Positions 24,452 to 32,583 of a stretch of DNA of 64,000 bases are shown here, piece after piece (positions within the stretch are counted from its first letter, which is position 1; the number at the start of each line of letters is the position of its first letter). Source of the DNA: Massilia timonae CCUG 45783 (GTDB lineage: Bacteria; Pseudomonadota; Gammaproteobacteria; Burkholderiales; Burkholderiaceae_D); assembly GCF_000315425.1 (NCBI RefSeq), contig NZ_JH992923.1, positions 703,540 to 767,539 of the forward strand, written 5' to 3'. The translations under genes and the position numbers were made by a program. The notes beneath the pieces are model-generated. The model worked only from the letters and a program-made list of their open reading frames with translations. It was not told the DNA's origin and did no database searches.

Positions 24452-25883
24452 CGATGCGGATGCCGTCGTCGGTCAGCTCGAGCTCGCGGATCTCGTGCAC
24501 GTGCGGTCCCTGGCGCTTCTTGAGCACGCACAGCGCCTTGCACACCACGTGGTCGCGCTCGTAGTAGCGCAGCGAGATGATGTTGTCGGTGATGATGCTG
24601 ACAGCGTCCGGCTCCTTCGAGGTGTCCAGCCGCTGCGAATGGGCGCCGACGACGATCGACGACACGCTCATATTGCTCAGGTAAGAGAACAGCTCGTTCA
24701 TCTGCGGCAGCAGCGACTTCTCTTGCCGGATCACGTCCAGGTAAGAGTTGATGCTGTCGATGATCACCAGCTTGACGTCGTGGTCTTCGACCAGGCGCCG
24801 CACGTTCCAGATGAATTCACCGGGCGAGATGCGCGATGGATTGACGCGGCGCAGGAAGAAGCGGCGGTTGTCGTCCGGATCCGCGGCATCGCCGGCGCCG
24901 GCGTCGCCGGTGTCGAGGTCGCGCACCGGCCCTTCGCCCATGTCCGCGACCAGGCGCGAACGCAGCGTCGATTCGGATTCGTCGAAATTGAAGTAGGCGA
25001 CCCGCAGGCCCGACCTGACCGCCGACCGCGCATACTGCAGCGCCAGCGTGGTCTTGCCCACGCCGGACGGCCCCAGCACCATCGTCGAGCTGCCGGCGAC
25101 CAGCGGGCCGCCGGCCAGTTCGTCGAGGGTCGCGATGCCGCTCACGATGTCGTTGCGCTGCGGCGGCCGGTGATGTTCCTGCGCGATCAGGCTCGGAAAG
25201 ACCAGGATCTCGCCGGGAAGGATCTTGTAGTCGTGCCAGCCGCTCTGGAAACTGCCGCCGCGCATCTTGACGACGTGCAGGCGACGGCGGGCGGCGCCGA
25301 AGCTGCGTTCGACGTATTCCAGCGAAATCACGCCATGCACGGCGCTTTGCAGCTCGTACTCGCGGCCATCCGAAGTGATGTCGTCGAGCAGCAGCACAGT
25401 CGCACCGATGCGGCTGAGGCGCTCGCGCAGGGCGATGATCTGGCGCCGGTAGTGGGCGCTGTCGCGCGCCAGCAGCCGGATCTCGACCATCGAATCGATC
25501 ACCACGCGCGCGGGACGGGTTTGCTCGACGCGGTCGGCGATACGGTTGACCAGCTCGACCAGCTCGCTGTCGGTCGGCAGCAGGATGCTCTGCGGCGCCG
25601 GCTGCGGCGGCAGCGGGATCATGTCGACGATCTCGACCCCGTCCAGGTTCCAGCCGTGGTTGGCCGCGGTGGCGCGCAGTTCGTCCTCCGCCTCGGACAG
25701 GCTCAGATACAGGCCGGCGTCGTCGCTGGCCACGCCCTCGATCAGGTAGCGCAGGCCGAGCGTGGTCTTGCCGGTGCCCGGCCGGCCTTCGATCAGGTGG
25801 ATGCGGTTGCGCAGCAGGCCGCCGTGCAGCACTGCATCGAGTTCCGGGATTCCAGTAACAATGCGTTGCGGACAATGGGTCAT
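24396..25883 (-). CDS. KaiC-like tandem RecA-fold ATPase
   Basis: 495-residue protein with two KaiC/RadA-type ATPase domains. Domain 1 (1-235) has Walker A GRPGTGKTT at 33-41 and Walker B RVVIDSM; domain 2 (240-480) has Walker A GPSGVGKTT at 271-279 and Walker B LVIIDSI. Aligned by eye with cyanobacterial KaiC CII, the phospho-site equivalent of Ser431 appears retained (S429 in AVSIITDN) while Thr432 is replaced by Ile. The start ATG at 25883 coincides with the start of the ATPase fold; upstream frame extension is spurious. It overlaps a histidine kinase gene downstream. No kaiA or kaiB is present nearby. KaiC homologues outside cyanobacteria are often tied to stress or signalling rather than a clock; function here is not known. 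Confidence 0.87.
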   Translation of the reverse strand: MTHCPQRIVTGIPELDAVLHGGLLRNRIHLIEGRPGTGKTTLGLRYLIEGVASDDAGLYLSLSEAEDELRATAANHGWNLDGVEIVDMIPLPPQPAPQSILLPTDSELVELVNRIADRVEQTRPARVVIDSMVEIRLLARDSAHYRRQIIALRERLSRIGATVLLLDDITSDGREYELQSAVHGVISLEYVERSFGAARRRLHVVKMRGGSFQSGWHDYKILPGEILVFPSLIAQEHHRPPQRNDIVSGIATLDELAGGPLVAGSSTMVLGPSGVGKTTLALQYARSAVRSGLRVAYFNFDESESTLRSRLVADMGEGPVRDLDTGDAGAGDAADPDDNRRFFLRRVNPSRISPGEFIWNVRRLVEDHDVKLVIIDSINSYLDVIRQEKSLLPQMNELFSYLSNMSVSSIVVGAHSQRLDTSKEPDAVSIITDNIISLRYYERDHVVCKALCVLKKRQGPHVHEIRELELTDDGIRIGDRVQSKDDDIGVAALGA

Positions 25884-26099
25884 ATCGGTGTCGTGTATGG
25901 CTCGAAGGAGGCCTGCCACGTCGCGTGTGGGGCCTGAATTATGATGAAAATATGATAACAATCTTGACCAGGCCGCGGCGCGAGATTGGAACTCTCGGGC
26001 ATTTATTGGCTTGATGCAATATCTCTGATTGGTGGCGGGAATACCATGGAGCAGCGGCCAGCACGCCGCGCGCCGGTCCATCGAGGAGGTGACACTGCC

Positions 26100-26351
26100 A
26101 TGGTGCATGACATGAAATCCGTCAGGGAAGTCGCGGCCGAACTGCGGCAAGTGTGGCGCGCGGCGTCCGGATTCCTGCTCAGCATCGAGCTGTGGCTGAT
26201 GGTGCTGGTGGCGGCCAGCATGGTCGCCGGGTTCTGGCTGGCCTTCATGGGCCAGCCTTGCTGCCTGCTGGCTTTCGGTGTCGCGCTCGGCTACCCGGCG
26301 CTGCGCATCGCCCTGCACCTCAAGGGGCGTCTCGCCTGGCCGTTCTTCTGA
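26100..26351 (+). CDS. Small membrane protein, 83 residues, unknown function
   Basis: Not recognised. Strong Shine-Dalgarno GAGGAGGT ends about nine bases before the ATG at 26100. The protein has a charged amphipathic front (KSVREVAAELRQVWRA), two hydrophobic helices (about 25-45 and 50-70) and a basic end (LHLKGRLAWPFF), suggesting a two-pass inner-membrane protein. An earlier ATG at 26046 is possible but less well supported. Confidence 0.55.
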   Translation: MVHDMKSVREVAAELRQVWRAASGFLLSIELWLMVLVAASMVAGFWLAFMGQPCCLLAFGVALGYPALRIALHLKGRLAWPFF

Positions 26352-26406
26352 GGCTCTCGGCCGGCGTCCGGCTGGATTGCCAGGTCTGCTATGCTGCGCG
26401 CTTGGC

Positions 26407-26490
26407 GCTCAATCGCCGCTCAATTGCTGCTCAGTTGCTGCTTAATTGCTGCTCAATTGTTGCTCAATCGCCGCTCATTTGCAGCTCATG
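26407..26490 (+). repeat. 11-bp tandem repeat, seven units, upstream of the FG-GAP gene
   Basis: Units follow GCTCAATTGCT with substitutions: starts at 26407, 26418, 26429, 26440, 26451, 26462 and 26473, plus a partial GCTCATG at 26484. Period is exactly 11 bases, close to one helical turn. The array ends within 10 bases of the Shine-Dalgarno of the FG-GAP gene, so it would lie in its promoter or 5' leader. Confidence 0.9.
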
Positions 26491-26502
26491 GAGAACACAT
26501 CG

Positions 26503-27861
26503 ATGACGTTTGACCCTTGCGCCAAGCCGCGCAGCGCCTGTTCGATCCGGCTCGCCACGGCCGTCGCGCTGGCCCTCGGGACGGTGGGCGGCAGCGCCGC
26601 CCAATCCGTCCGCGACCCCGCCTATGACGCCTTTGCGTTGATCCCCGAGGCGCCGGGTTCCGCCTGGATCGACGCGACCCTGCCCAAGGTCCCGGTCGCG
26701 CCGGCCCTGCACGCGACCGACTCCGTGTTCATCGACGTCGACCACGACGGCGACCTCGACATCGTCGTCTCGGTGGAACATGGCGTCAACCGCCTGTACC
26801 GTAACGACGGCGGCGGCAAGCTGACCTACGTCCCGGACGCCTTTGGCCTCCGCATGCACGACAGCGAACACGTGCGCGCCGCCGACTTCAACCGCGACGG
26901 CCATATGGACGTGGTGTTCGTGGCCGAGGCCGACGAAGTTCACCAGCTCTACCTGGGCGACGGCAAGGGCGGCTTCGTCGACGCCAGCGCGCGCCTGCCG
27001 GCCCACAGCCAGGGCAATGCTCTGGCGCTCGGCGACGTCGATGGCGACGGCCTGCCCGACATCTTCATCGGCAGCACCGGCGAGGCGGGCGGCGGCAAGG
27101 AGGTGGCGGCGAAGAACCTGCTGTTCCTCGGTGACCCCAAGCGGCCCGGCTACTTCGTCGATGCCTCCGCCACCCACCTGCCGCAGGGGAACGACCAGAC
27201 CGAGGGCGCGGCGCTGGCCGACATGGATGGCGACGGTGACCTCGACCTGCTGCTGGCCAGTCCCAGCCAGCCGAACCGGCTCCTGATCAACGACGGCAAG
27301 GGCCGGTTCAAGGACGAGTCGCACCGGCTCGAGCTGAAGGCGCCGATGGAAACGCGCGAAGTGCAGGTGCTGGACGCGAACGGCGACGGCAAGCTCGACA
27401 TCGTGTTCTTCAACATCACCAGCAACAACGCCGGCTGGGACAAGGATCCGCAAACCCGCTTGCTGGTCAACGACGGCAAGGGACGCTACCGCGACGAGAC
27501 TGCAAAGCGCCTGCCGGCCCACACCTTCTCGAGCTGGGCCGGCACGGTGGTCGATTTCAACGGCGACGGCGCGCCGGACCTGCTGGTGGGCGCGATCCAG
27601 GTGCCGGGCTTCGTGCCGCTGCAGCCGCGCGCCTGGCAGAACGACGGCAAGGGCCATTTCAAGGACGTGACCCTGGCGGTGCTGCCGGGCGTGACCGTCG
27701 GCCGCAGCTGGAGCATGGGCAAGGGCGACCTCGATGGCGACGGCAAGATCGACGTCTTCATCGGCGGCTGGGGCACCCAGGCGCGACTGCTGCTGAGCGA
27801 CATCGAGAAGCACCGGGCGTCGCTGCCGCCGGTGCCGAAGCTCGAGAAGAAGGCGCGCTGA
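26503..27861 (+). CDS. Secreted FG-GAP/VCBS repeat protein
   Basis: 452-residue exported protein. The ATG at 26503 has GGAGA eight bases upstream and starts a signal peptide (CSIRLATAVALALGTVGGSAAQ). The mature part contains about seven calcium-binding repeat loops of the type DxDxDGxxD: DHDGDLDI, DFNRDGHMD, DVDGDGLPD, DMDGDGDLD, DANGDGKLD, DFNGDGAPD and DLDGDGKID. Together they are enough for a seven-bladed beta-propeller as in integrin-like FG-GAP proteins. A periplasmic or extracellular binding or scaffolding role is likely; no catalytic motif seen. It converges on the metallophosphoesterase gene with a three-base gap. Confidence 0.83.
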   Translation: MTFDPCAKPRSACSIRLATAVALALGTVGGSAAQSVRDPAYDAFALIPEAPGSAWIDATLPKVPVAPALHATDSVFIDVDHDGDLDIVVSVEHGVNRLYRNDGGGKLTYVPDAFGLRMHDSEHVRAADFNRDGHMDVVFVAEADEVHQLYLGDGKGGFVDASARLPAHSQGNALALGDVDGDGLPDIFIGSTGEAGGGKEVAAKNLLFLGDPKRPGYFVDASATHLPQGNDQTEGAALADMDGDGDLDLLLASPSQPNRLLINDGKGRFKDESHRLELKAPMETREVQVLDANGDGKLDIVFFNITSNNAGWDKDPQTRLLVNDGKGRYRDETAKRLPAHTFSSWAGTVVDFNGDGAPDLLVGAIQVPGFVPLQPRAWQNDGKGHFKDVTLAVLPGVTVGRSWSMGKGDLDGDGKIDVFIGGWGTQARLLLSDIEKHRASLPPVPKLEKKAR

Positions 27862-27864
27862 GGG

Positions 27865-28992
27865 TCAGCGCGCCGGCCTCAGGACGAACTCCGTGATCTC
27901 GGCCGGCACCCCGAGCCGGATCGGGAAGCCGTTCCACAGGCCGGTGCCGTTGCTGACGTACAGCTGCATGCCCTTGACGCGGTAACTGCCCGAGACGTAG
28001 CCGCCATTCGCGCGTTTCACGACCTGGTCGACGCCCCGGATCATGCCGCCATGGGTGTGACCCGACAACTGGACGTCGATTCCCGATTCGGCATTGGCGG
28101 CGACGCCGATCGGCTGGTGGCTGAGCAGCACGACCGGCGCGTCCGGCGCCGCGCCTTCGAGCGCGCGGCGCGTGCTTGGTCCCTCCATGCCGAAGCGCGG
28201 CGCCACCCGGTCGGTGACCCCGGCGATCGTCAGGCGGCCGCCCTCATGGTCGATCGTGGCGTGGCGGTTGACCAGCACGCGCATCCCCAGCCCTTCGAAG
28301 GTGCGCGTCCAGCGCTCGGCGCCGAAATAATATTCGTGGTTACCGAGGCTGGCGATCACGCCGTGCCGGGCCGCCAGGTCGGCCAGCGGCCGCACGTCGC
28401 CCGCGCGCGCCTGCGGCGAACCGTCGATCAGGTCACCGGTGATGACGACCAGGTCGGGGCGCAGCGCATTGCTGCGCTCGACCACCTCGCGCACCCAGTC
28501 GCCGTGCATCAGGCGGCTGATGTGCAGGTCGGTCAGCTGCACCATCCGGAAGCCATCCAGGGCCGGGGGCAGGTCGCGGATCGCCAGCTCGACCCGGCGC
28601 ACTTCGGGCGCCTGGATCGCCTGGCCCACGCCGACGGCCGACAGCAGCGTGCCGACCGTGACGACGGCATAGCGCAGGCGCTTTGTGACGCGCGCATCGA
28701 TGGCGCGCCCGCGGCGCAGCGCCCAGGCGGCCAGCAGGGCCAGGTCAGCCAGCAACTGCAGCAGGAGCACCAGCAGGAAGCTGCAGTACAGCCAGCCCAG
28801 CAGGACGATGAAGACGCGCGGGATCTCGGGCGAGAACATCGTGCCGAACACCCATTTCTGGATCATGTGGTGCTGGCAGACCAGCAGCAGGGCCAGGCCC
28901 AGGCCGATCCGGGTGAAGCGGTGCAGGGGGAGGGGAACGATCAGGCGCAGTACGAGGTACAGATAGGCTAGATACACATAGGGGAAAAACAC
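27865..28992 (-). CDS. Membrane-anchored calcineurin-like metallophosphoesterase
   Basis: 375-residue protein (GTG start at 28992 chosen because it starts the first membrane helix; the frame is open to 29067). Three or four N-terminal hydrophobic segments precede the phosphoesterase domain (~125-375) with the metal-binding motifs DLHISRL, GDLIDG, GNHEYYFG, SHQP and GHTHGG all intact. It matches the YkuE/YaeI-like group of membrane metallophosphoesterases, some of which act on UDP-diacylglucosamine or other lipid-linked substrates; the actual substrate is unknown. Confidence 0.82.
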   Translation of the reverse strand: MFFPYVYLAYLYLVLRLIVPLPLHRFTRIGLGLALLLVCQHHMIQKWVFGTMFSPEIPRVFIVLLGWLYCSFLLVLLLQLLADLALLAAWALRRGRAIDARVTKRLRYAVVTVGTLLSAVGVGQAIQAPEVRRVELAIRDLPPALDGFRMVQLTDLHISRLMHGDWVREVVERSNALRPDLVVITGDLIDGSPQARAGDVRPLADLAARHGVIASLGNHEYYFGAERWTRTFEGLGMRVLVNRHATIDHEGGRLTIAGVTDRVAPRFGMEGPSTRRALEGAAPDAPVVLLSHQPIGVAANAESGIDVQLSGHTHGGMIRGVDQVVKRANGGYVSGSYRVKGMQLYVSNGTGLWNGFPIRLGVPAEITEFVLRPAR

Positions 28993-29078
28993 AGCGGCAA
29001 CACTCTTGTCTCTGGTTAAGTTGTCGCGATCATATCGCACCCGGCGCCAGGAAACGGGGCTGCGCACGGTTTATCGGC

Positions 29079-29089
29079 GTTTACTAAAC
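29079..29089. promoter_or_regulatory. LacI-type operator candidate, site M1 (upstream of promoter)
   Basis: GTTTACTAAAC: perfect 5-base arms around one base, centred ~75 bases upstream of the predicted transcription start of the mannoside TonB receptor. The same motif recurs at the promoter of the LacI-family regulator gene, which is the likely cognate repressor. Confidence 0.6.
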
Positions 29090-29122
29090 TTCGCTAAACT
29101 TCGCCCTTTCGGCGAAAGACTG

Positions 29123-29151
29123 TTGAGTGCAAGTTCTTTCCTTTGTATAAA
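29123..29151 (+). promoter_or_regulatory. Sigma-70 promoter of the TonB receptor-GH2-GH92 operon
   Basis: TTGAGT (29123-29128) and TATAAA (29146-29151) with 17-base spacing. It lies between the two palindromic operator candidates M1 and M2. Confidence 0.6.
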
Positions 29152-29201
29152 TTCGCTTGTTGTTACACGAAGACCTCTGCTATGCACGCGGCATCACTGT
29201 C

Positions 29202-29212
29202 GTTTAGTAAAT
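29202..29212. promoter_or_regulatory. LacI-type operator candidate, site M2 (downstream of promoter)
   Basis: GTTTAGTAAAT, one mismatch from the perfect palindrome, ~50 bases after the predicted start of transcription and 123 bases from M1. A pair of sites flanking the promoter would allow repression by looping. Confidence 0.5.
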
Positions 29213-29335
29213 CCCTGTGAACGCTATCATTCCCGCGTTCCGAACCCCGGGGAGAGCACGGCACGCCGCTCGATGGAGCCCGCAAGGTTCCGCCTAAAAG
29301 AAAGCCCGCCACAGGGCACGACCAGGAGACACACG

Positions 29336-32300
29336 ATGACTTCAAGAACCCAAGCCGCTTCCCGGCAGCTGCGCTGCCGCGTCACGCCCATCGCCACGGC
29401 GGTCGGGATTGCGCTGCTGTCCCTTTCCAACGCCTATGCGCAGAGCGAGGCCGCGCCGGCGCCATCGGCCGACCAGCCGGTCCAGCCCGCGGCGCAGTCG
29501 CCGGCAGGCTCGGCGCTGCCGACGCCGGCCCAGCAAAACGCCGCCAGCCCGGCGGCAACGGTCAAGGTGACCGGCTTCCGCTACGCGATCGAGAAAAGCC
29601 TCGACCAGAAACGCGACGCCAACTCGATCGTCGAGGTGGTCACCGCCGAAGACGTCGGCAAGTTCCCGGACAAGAACGTGGCCGACGCGCTGCAGCGCGT
29701 GCCGGGCGTGGTCGTCACCCGCAGCGGCGGCGAGGGCAAGAACGTCAGCGTGCGCGGCCTGTCGTCCGACCTGACCCTGACCCAGCTGAACGGCAACTAC
29801 GTCGCCACCGCCGAATCGAACGGCGATCCGACCCGCTCGTTCAACTACATGCTGATGCCGTCGAATATGCTGGCCAGCGCGGAGCTGTACAAGACGTCCG
29901 AGGCGCGCTTCGACGAGGGCGGCATCGGCGGCACCGTGATCCTGCGCACCCGCCGTCCGCTGGACGTCAAGTCGGGTTCCGGCTTCGTCAACGTCGAAGG
30001 CACCTGGGCCGACACCACCAAGAAGACCGACCCGCAATATTCGGGCCAGTACGCCTGGCACGACGAGAGCAACCGCTTCGGCGTCCTGGTCGGCTTCACC
30101 AAGCAGAAGCGCACCACCCGCACCATGGGCGCCAGCACCGAGAACTGGCAGTGGTATGCCGACGACTACGACGCGCAGCCGCCGGTCGACGTTAACGGCA
30201 ATCCATCGGGCCTGAATTCGTTCTGGTGGGGCGAGTCGGGTTTCTACGACCAGTCGGGCAAGTACTACAGCAAGTTCGCGATGCCGACCTCGGTCAATAT
30301 GGACGTGCGCGAGACCGAGCGCGAACGCAAGGGCGGCCAGATCACCCTGCAGTTCAAGCCGCTGCGCAACCTGAACATGACGGCCAACTACTTCCGCTTC
30401 GACCTGCAGCAGAACTCCCAGCTGAACCAGCTGAAGGTCCCGGAATGGAATATCGCGCGCTATGACGGCGACGGCAACTGGCCGGGCGGACGCCTGCTCG
30501 ACGGCCTCACCTTCGACCCGAGCGGCACGGTCGTCACCGGCGCCCAGTACAGCGCGCATCCTGGCAAGGCCTATTACTGCAACAGCGCCCAGGCCGGCGC
30601 GGGCGGCCTGGCCAACACCGGCGGCTTCGGTCCGGACGACTGCACCATCCCGACCCCGCAGATCACCGGCAGCTACAGCCGCGAGAAGGCGCTGTCGCAG
30701 ACCGCCGACTTCGAAGTCGAATGGAAGGGCGATGCGGTCGACGCCAGCTTCAAGGCCGGCCGCACCTGGGCCAAGGGCGGTCCCGAGCTGCAGTTCGGGA
30801 TGCCGATCAAGCCGCGCGTGCAGAACGCCGACGGCAGCTGGACCCTCGGCAACACCGCGACCTCGTGGGACGTGTCGGGCACGCCGACCATGACCTTCGC
30901 GCCGGAACTGATGCAGAACCTGCGCAATGGCATCGGCGAGATCGACCTCGGCTCGACCTCGTCCTCGTGGACCCGCAACAGCACCGAGCAGAATTACGCC
31001 CAGACCGACCTGACCTGGCACGCCGACAGCAGCTGGCTCGATTCGATCCAGTTCGGCGCCAAGTACCGCGACGGCGGCACCAGCCGCAGCACCGGCAACA
31101 ACTACTGGGTGTGCCAGGGCACCGACCCGGGCGACTACGACAACCGCTACCAGAACGGCTGCGACGCCAACGCCAACAAGTTCCGCCCTGAGTTCCTGTA
31201 CAACGAATCGCTGGGCAACCTGACCAACGGCCTCAAGGCCAGCGCCTTCCCCGGCATTAACTATCCGGCCTACATCGCGTACCTGAACCAGACCTACGGC
31301 GACATGCAGACCCGTAACGAGGACAACTTCATCTACAACGTGGACGAGAAGATCACCTCGATGTACCTGCAGGCCAACATCAAGACCGACCGCCTGCGCG
31401 GCAACTTCGGCGTGCGCGTGGTGCGCACCAGGCAGCATGCCGATTCGACCGACAAGGTCGACTACTACAACGACTACTTCTTCGACGGTCCTGACGGCAC
31501 GCCGGCGCCATGCCAGGCCGGCGGCCTGCCGGCGGCCGGCGCGCCCGCGGGTTCGGGCTGCACCAGCGGCTTCACCGTGGTGCCGGACAGCCAGACCAAT
31601 CCGGCCACCGGCCACGTGTCGACCTATGTGGTCAGCTCGCTCGACCGCAAGTACACCGACGTGCTGCCGAGCCTGAACATCGCGTATGACCTGACCGACA
31701 CCCTGCTGCTGCGCGCGGCGGCCTCGAAGGTGGTGGCGCGTCCAAGCTACAACGACATCGGCGCGCCGGGCGCACTGAACTACTACAGCCAGGAATACGT
31801 CGAGGACCGCCGCCTGATCGGCGGCGGCGACCGCCAGGGCTGGTATGGTTCGGGCAGCAACAAGGACCTGGAACCGTACCAGGCGACCCAGTACGACGTC
31901 GGCCTGGAGTGGTACTTCCACCGTGGCTCGGTGCTCGGCATGGGCCTGTTCCGCAAGAATGTGCAGAACTTCGCGGTGCCGGTGGTGCGCGACGTGACCC
32001 TGAACATCGGCGGCGACGCGATCGCGGTCCAGAACTACGCGACCAGCGCCGGCGGACGCGATGCGGTGTCGAAGGGGATCGAGCTGTATGGCCAGCACAC
32101 CTTCGACAACGGTTTCGGCATCCAGGCCAACTACACGTACAACAAGACCAACCAGGCCGCGATCACGCTGGCGGACGGCACCGAGATCGGCACCTCGCCG
32201 CTGGTCGGCAGCGCGAAGAACCAGGCCAACCTGACGGTGTTCTACTCGAACGACAAGCTGATGCTGCGCGCCTCGTACAACCGCCGCGGCGAAGTGGTCA

Positions 32301-32521
32301 ACGGCCTGATGAACGGCTTGAACGTGTACGAGGAACCGTACAGCCAGGTCGACCTGAACGCTTCCTACAACTTCACGCCGGAGCTGAGCCTGACGGCGTC
32401 GGTGCTGAACCTGACCGAGGAAGAGTCGCGCTCGCACCTGGGTAACGACACCAAGCAGCGCTTCTACTCCAACAACTACGCCGGCCGTGTCGCGTACATG
32501 GGCCTGAACTACAAGTTCTGA
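29336..32521 (+). CDS. TonB-dependent receptor of the mannoside locus
   Basis: Outer-membrane TonB-dependent receptor, 1061 residues, of the carbohydrate type (TIGR01782-like). The ATG at 29336 follows AGGAGA and starts a signal peptide (TPIATAVGIALLSLSNAYAQ); the reading frame upstream is untranslated leader. A Pro/Ala-rich stretch leads to the plug (VTGFRYAIEKSLDQKRDANSIVE, FPDKNVADALQRVPGVVVTR, GEGKNVSVRGLSSDLTLTQLNG) and a large barrel ending YMGLNYKF. First gene of the operon with beta-mannosidase and GH92 genes, so it probably imports manno-oligosaccharides or glycan fragments; the ligand is inferred from context. Confidence 0.9.
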   Translation: MTSRTQAASRQLRCRVTPIATAVGIALLSLSNAYAQSEAAPAPSADQPVQPAAQSPAGSALPTPAQQNAASPAATVKVTGFRYAIEKSLDQKRDANSIVEVVTAEDVGKFPDKNVADALQRVPGVVVTRSGGEGKNVSVRGLSSDLTLTQLNGNYVATAESNGDPTRSFNYMLMPSNMLASAELYKTSEARFDEGGIGGTVILRTRRPLDVKSGSGFVNVEGTWADTTKKTDPQYSGQYAWHDESNRFGVLVGFTKQKRTTRTMGASTENWQWYADDYDAQPPVDVNGNPSGLNSFWWGESGFYDQSGKYYSKFAMPTSVNMDVRETERERKGGQITLQFKPLRNLNMTANYFRFDLQQNSQLNQLKVPEWNIARYDGDGNWPGGRLLDGLTFDPSGTVVTGAQYSAHPGKAYYCNSAQAGAGGLANTGGFGPDDCTIPTPQITGSYSREKALSQTADFEVEWKGDAVDASFKAGRTWAKGGPELQFGMPIKPRVQNADGSWTLGNTATSWDVSGTPTMTFAPELMQNLRNGIGEIDLGSTSSSWTRNSTEQNYAQTDLTWHADSSWLDSIQFGAKYRDGGTSRSTGNNYWVCQGTDPGDYDNRYQNGCDANANKFRPEFLYNESLGNLTNGLKASAFPGINYPAYIAYLNQTYGDMQTRNEDNFIYNVDEKITSMYLQANIKTDRLRGNFGVRVVRTRQHADSTDKVDYYNDYFFDGPDGTPAPCQAGGLPAAGAPAGSGCTSGFTVVPDSQTNPATGHVSTYVVSSLDRKYTDVLPSLNIAYDLTDTLLLRAAASKVVARPSYNDIGAPGALNYYSQEYVEDRRLIGGGDRQGWYGSGSNKDLEPYQATQYDVGLEWYFHRGSVLGMGLFRKNVQNFAVPVVRDVTLNIGGDAIAVQNYATSAGGRDAVSKGIELYGQHTFDNGFGIQANYTYNKTNQAAITLADGTEIGTSPLVGSAKNQANLTVFYSNDKLMLRASYNRRGEVVNGLMNGLNVYEEPYSQVDLNASYNFTPELSLTASVLNLTEEESRSHLGNDTKQRFYSNNYAGRVAYMGLNYKF

Positions 32522-32533
32522 GCCCCGTTCCGT

Positions 32534-32568
32534 CCTCCCCGCGCCGCTCGGCCCGGGGAGGATTTTCT
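32534..32568 (+). terminator. Hairpin terminator or attenuator between TonB receptor and GH2 genes
   Basis: CCTCCCC (32534-32540) pairs with GGGGAGG (32555-32561) around a GC-rich loop and is followed by ATTTTCTC. With only 62 bases between receptor and GH2 genes this likely lowers, rather than ends, downstream transcription, giving more receptor than enzyme. Confidence 0.6.
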
Positions 32569-32583
32569 CATTCTGGACAAGCC

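Larger units (their letters stand above)
28993..29335. other. Regulatory region of the mannoside TonB receptor operon
   Basis: A 343-base intergenic stretch, clearly more AT-rich than the flanks. It holds two copies of the GTTTAnTAAAC palindrome, a hairpin TTCGCC-CTTTC-GGCGAA (29100-29116), a good sigma-70 promoter and a ~175-base 5' leader ending in AGGAGA before the receptor ATG. Confidence 0.7.

Noticed and set aside
29100..29116. Hairpin TTCGCC-CTTTC-GGCGAA as a terminator of the metallophosphoesterase region
   Set aside because: Short stem, no T-run, and it lies upstream of the divergent start codons, not at a gene end.
29342..32437. 1031-codon open frame on the minus strand opposite the mannoside TonB receptor
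   Set aside because: Arg/Val/Gln-rich antisense shadow without motifs; the plus-strand receptor has signal peptide, plug and barrel.
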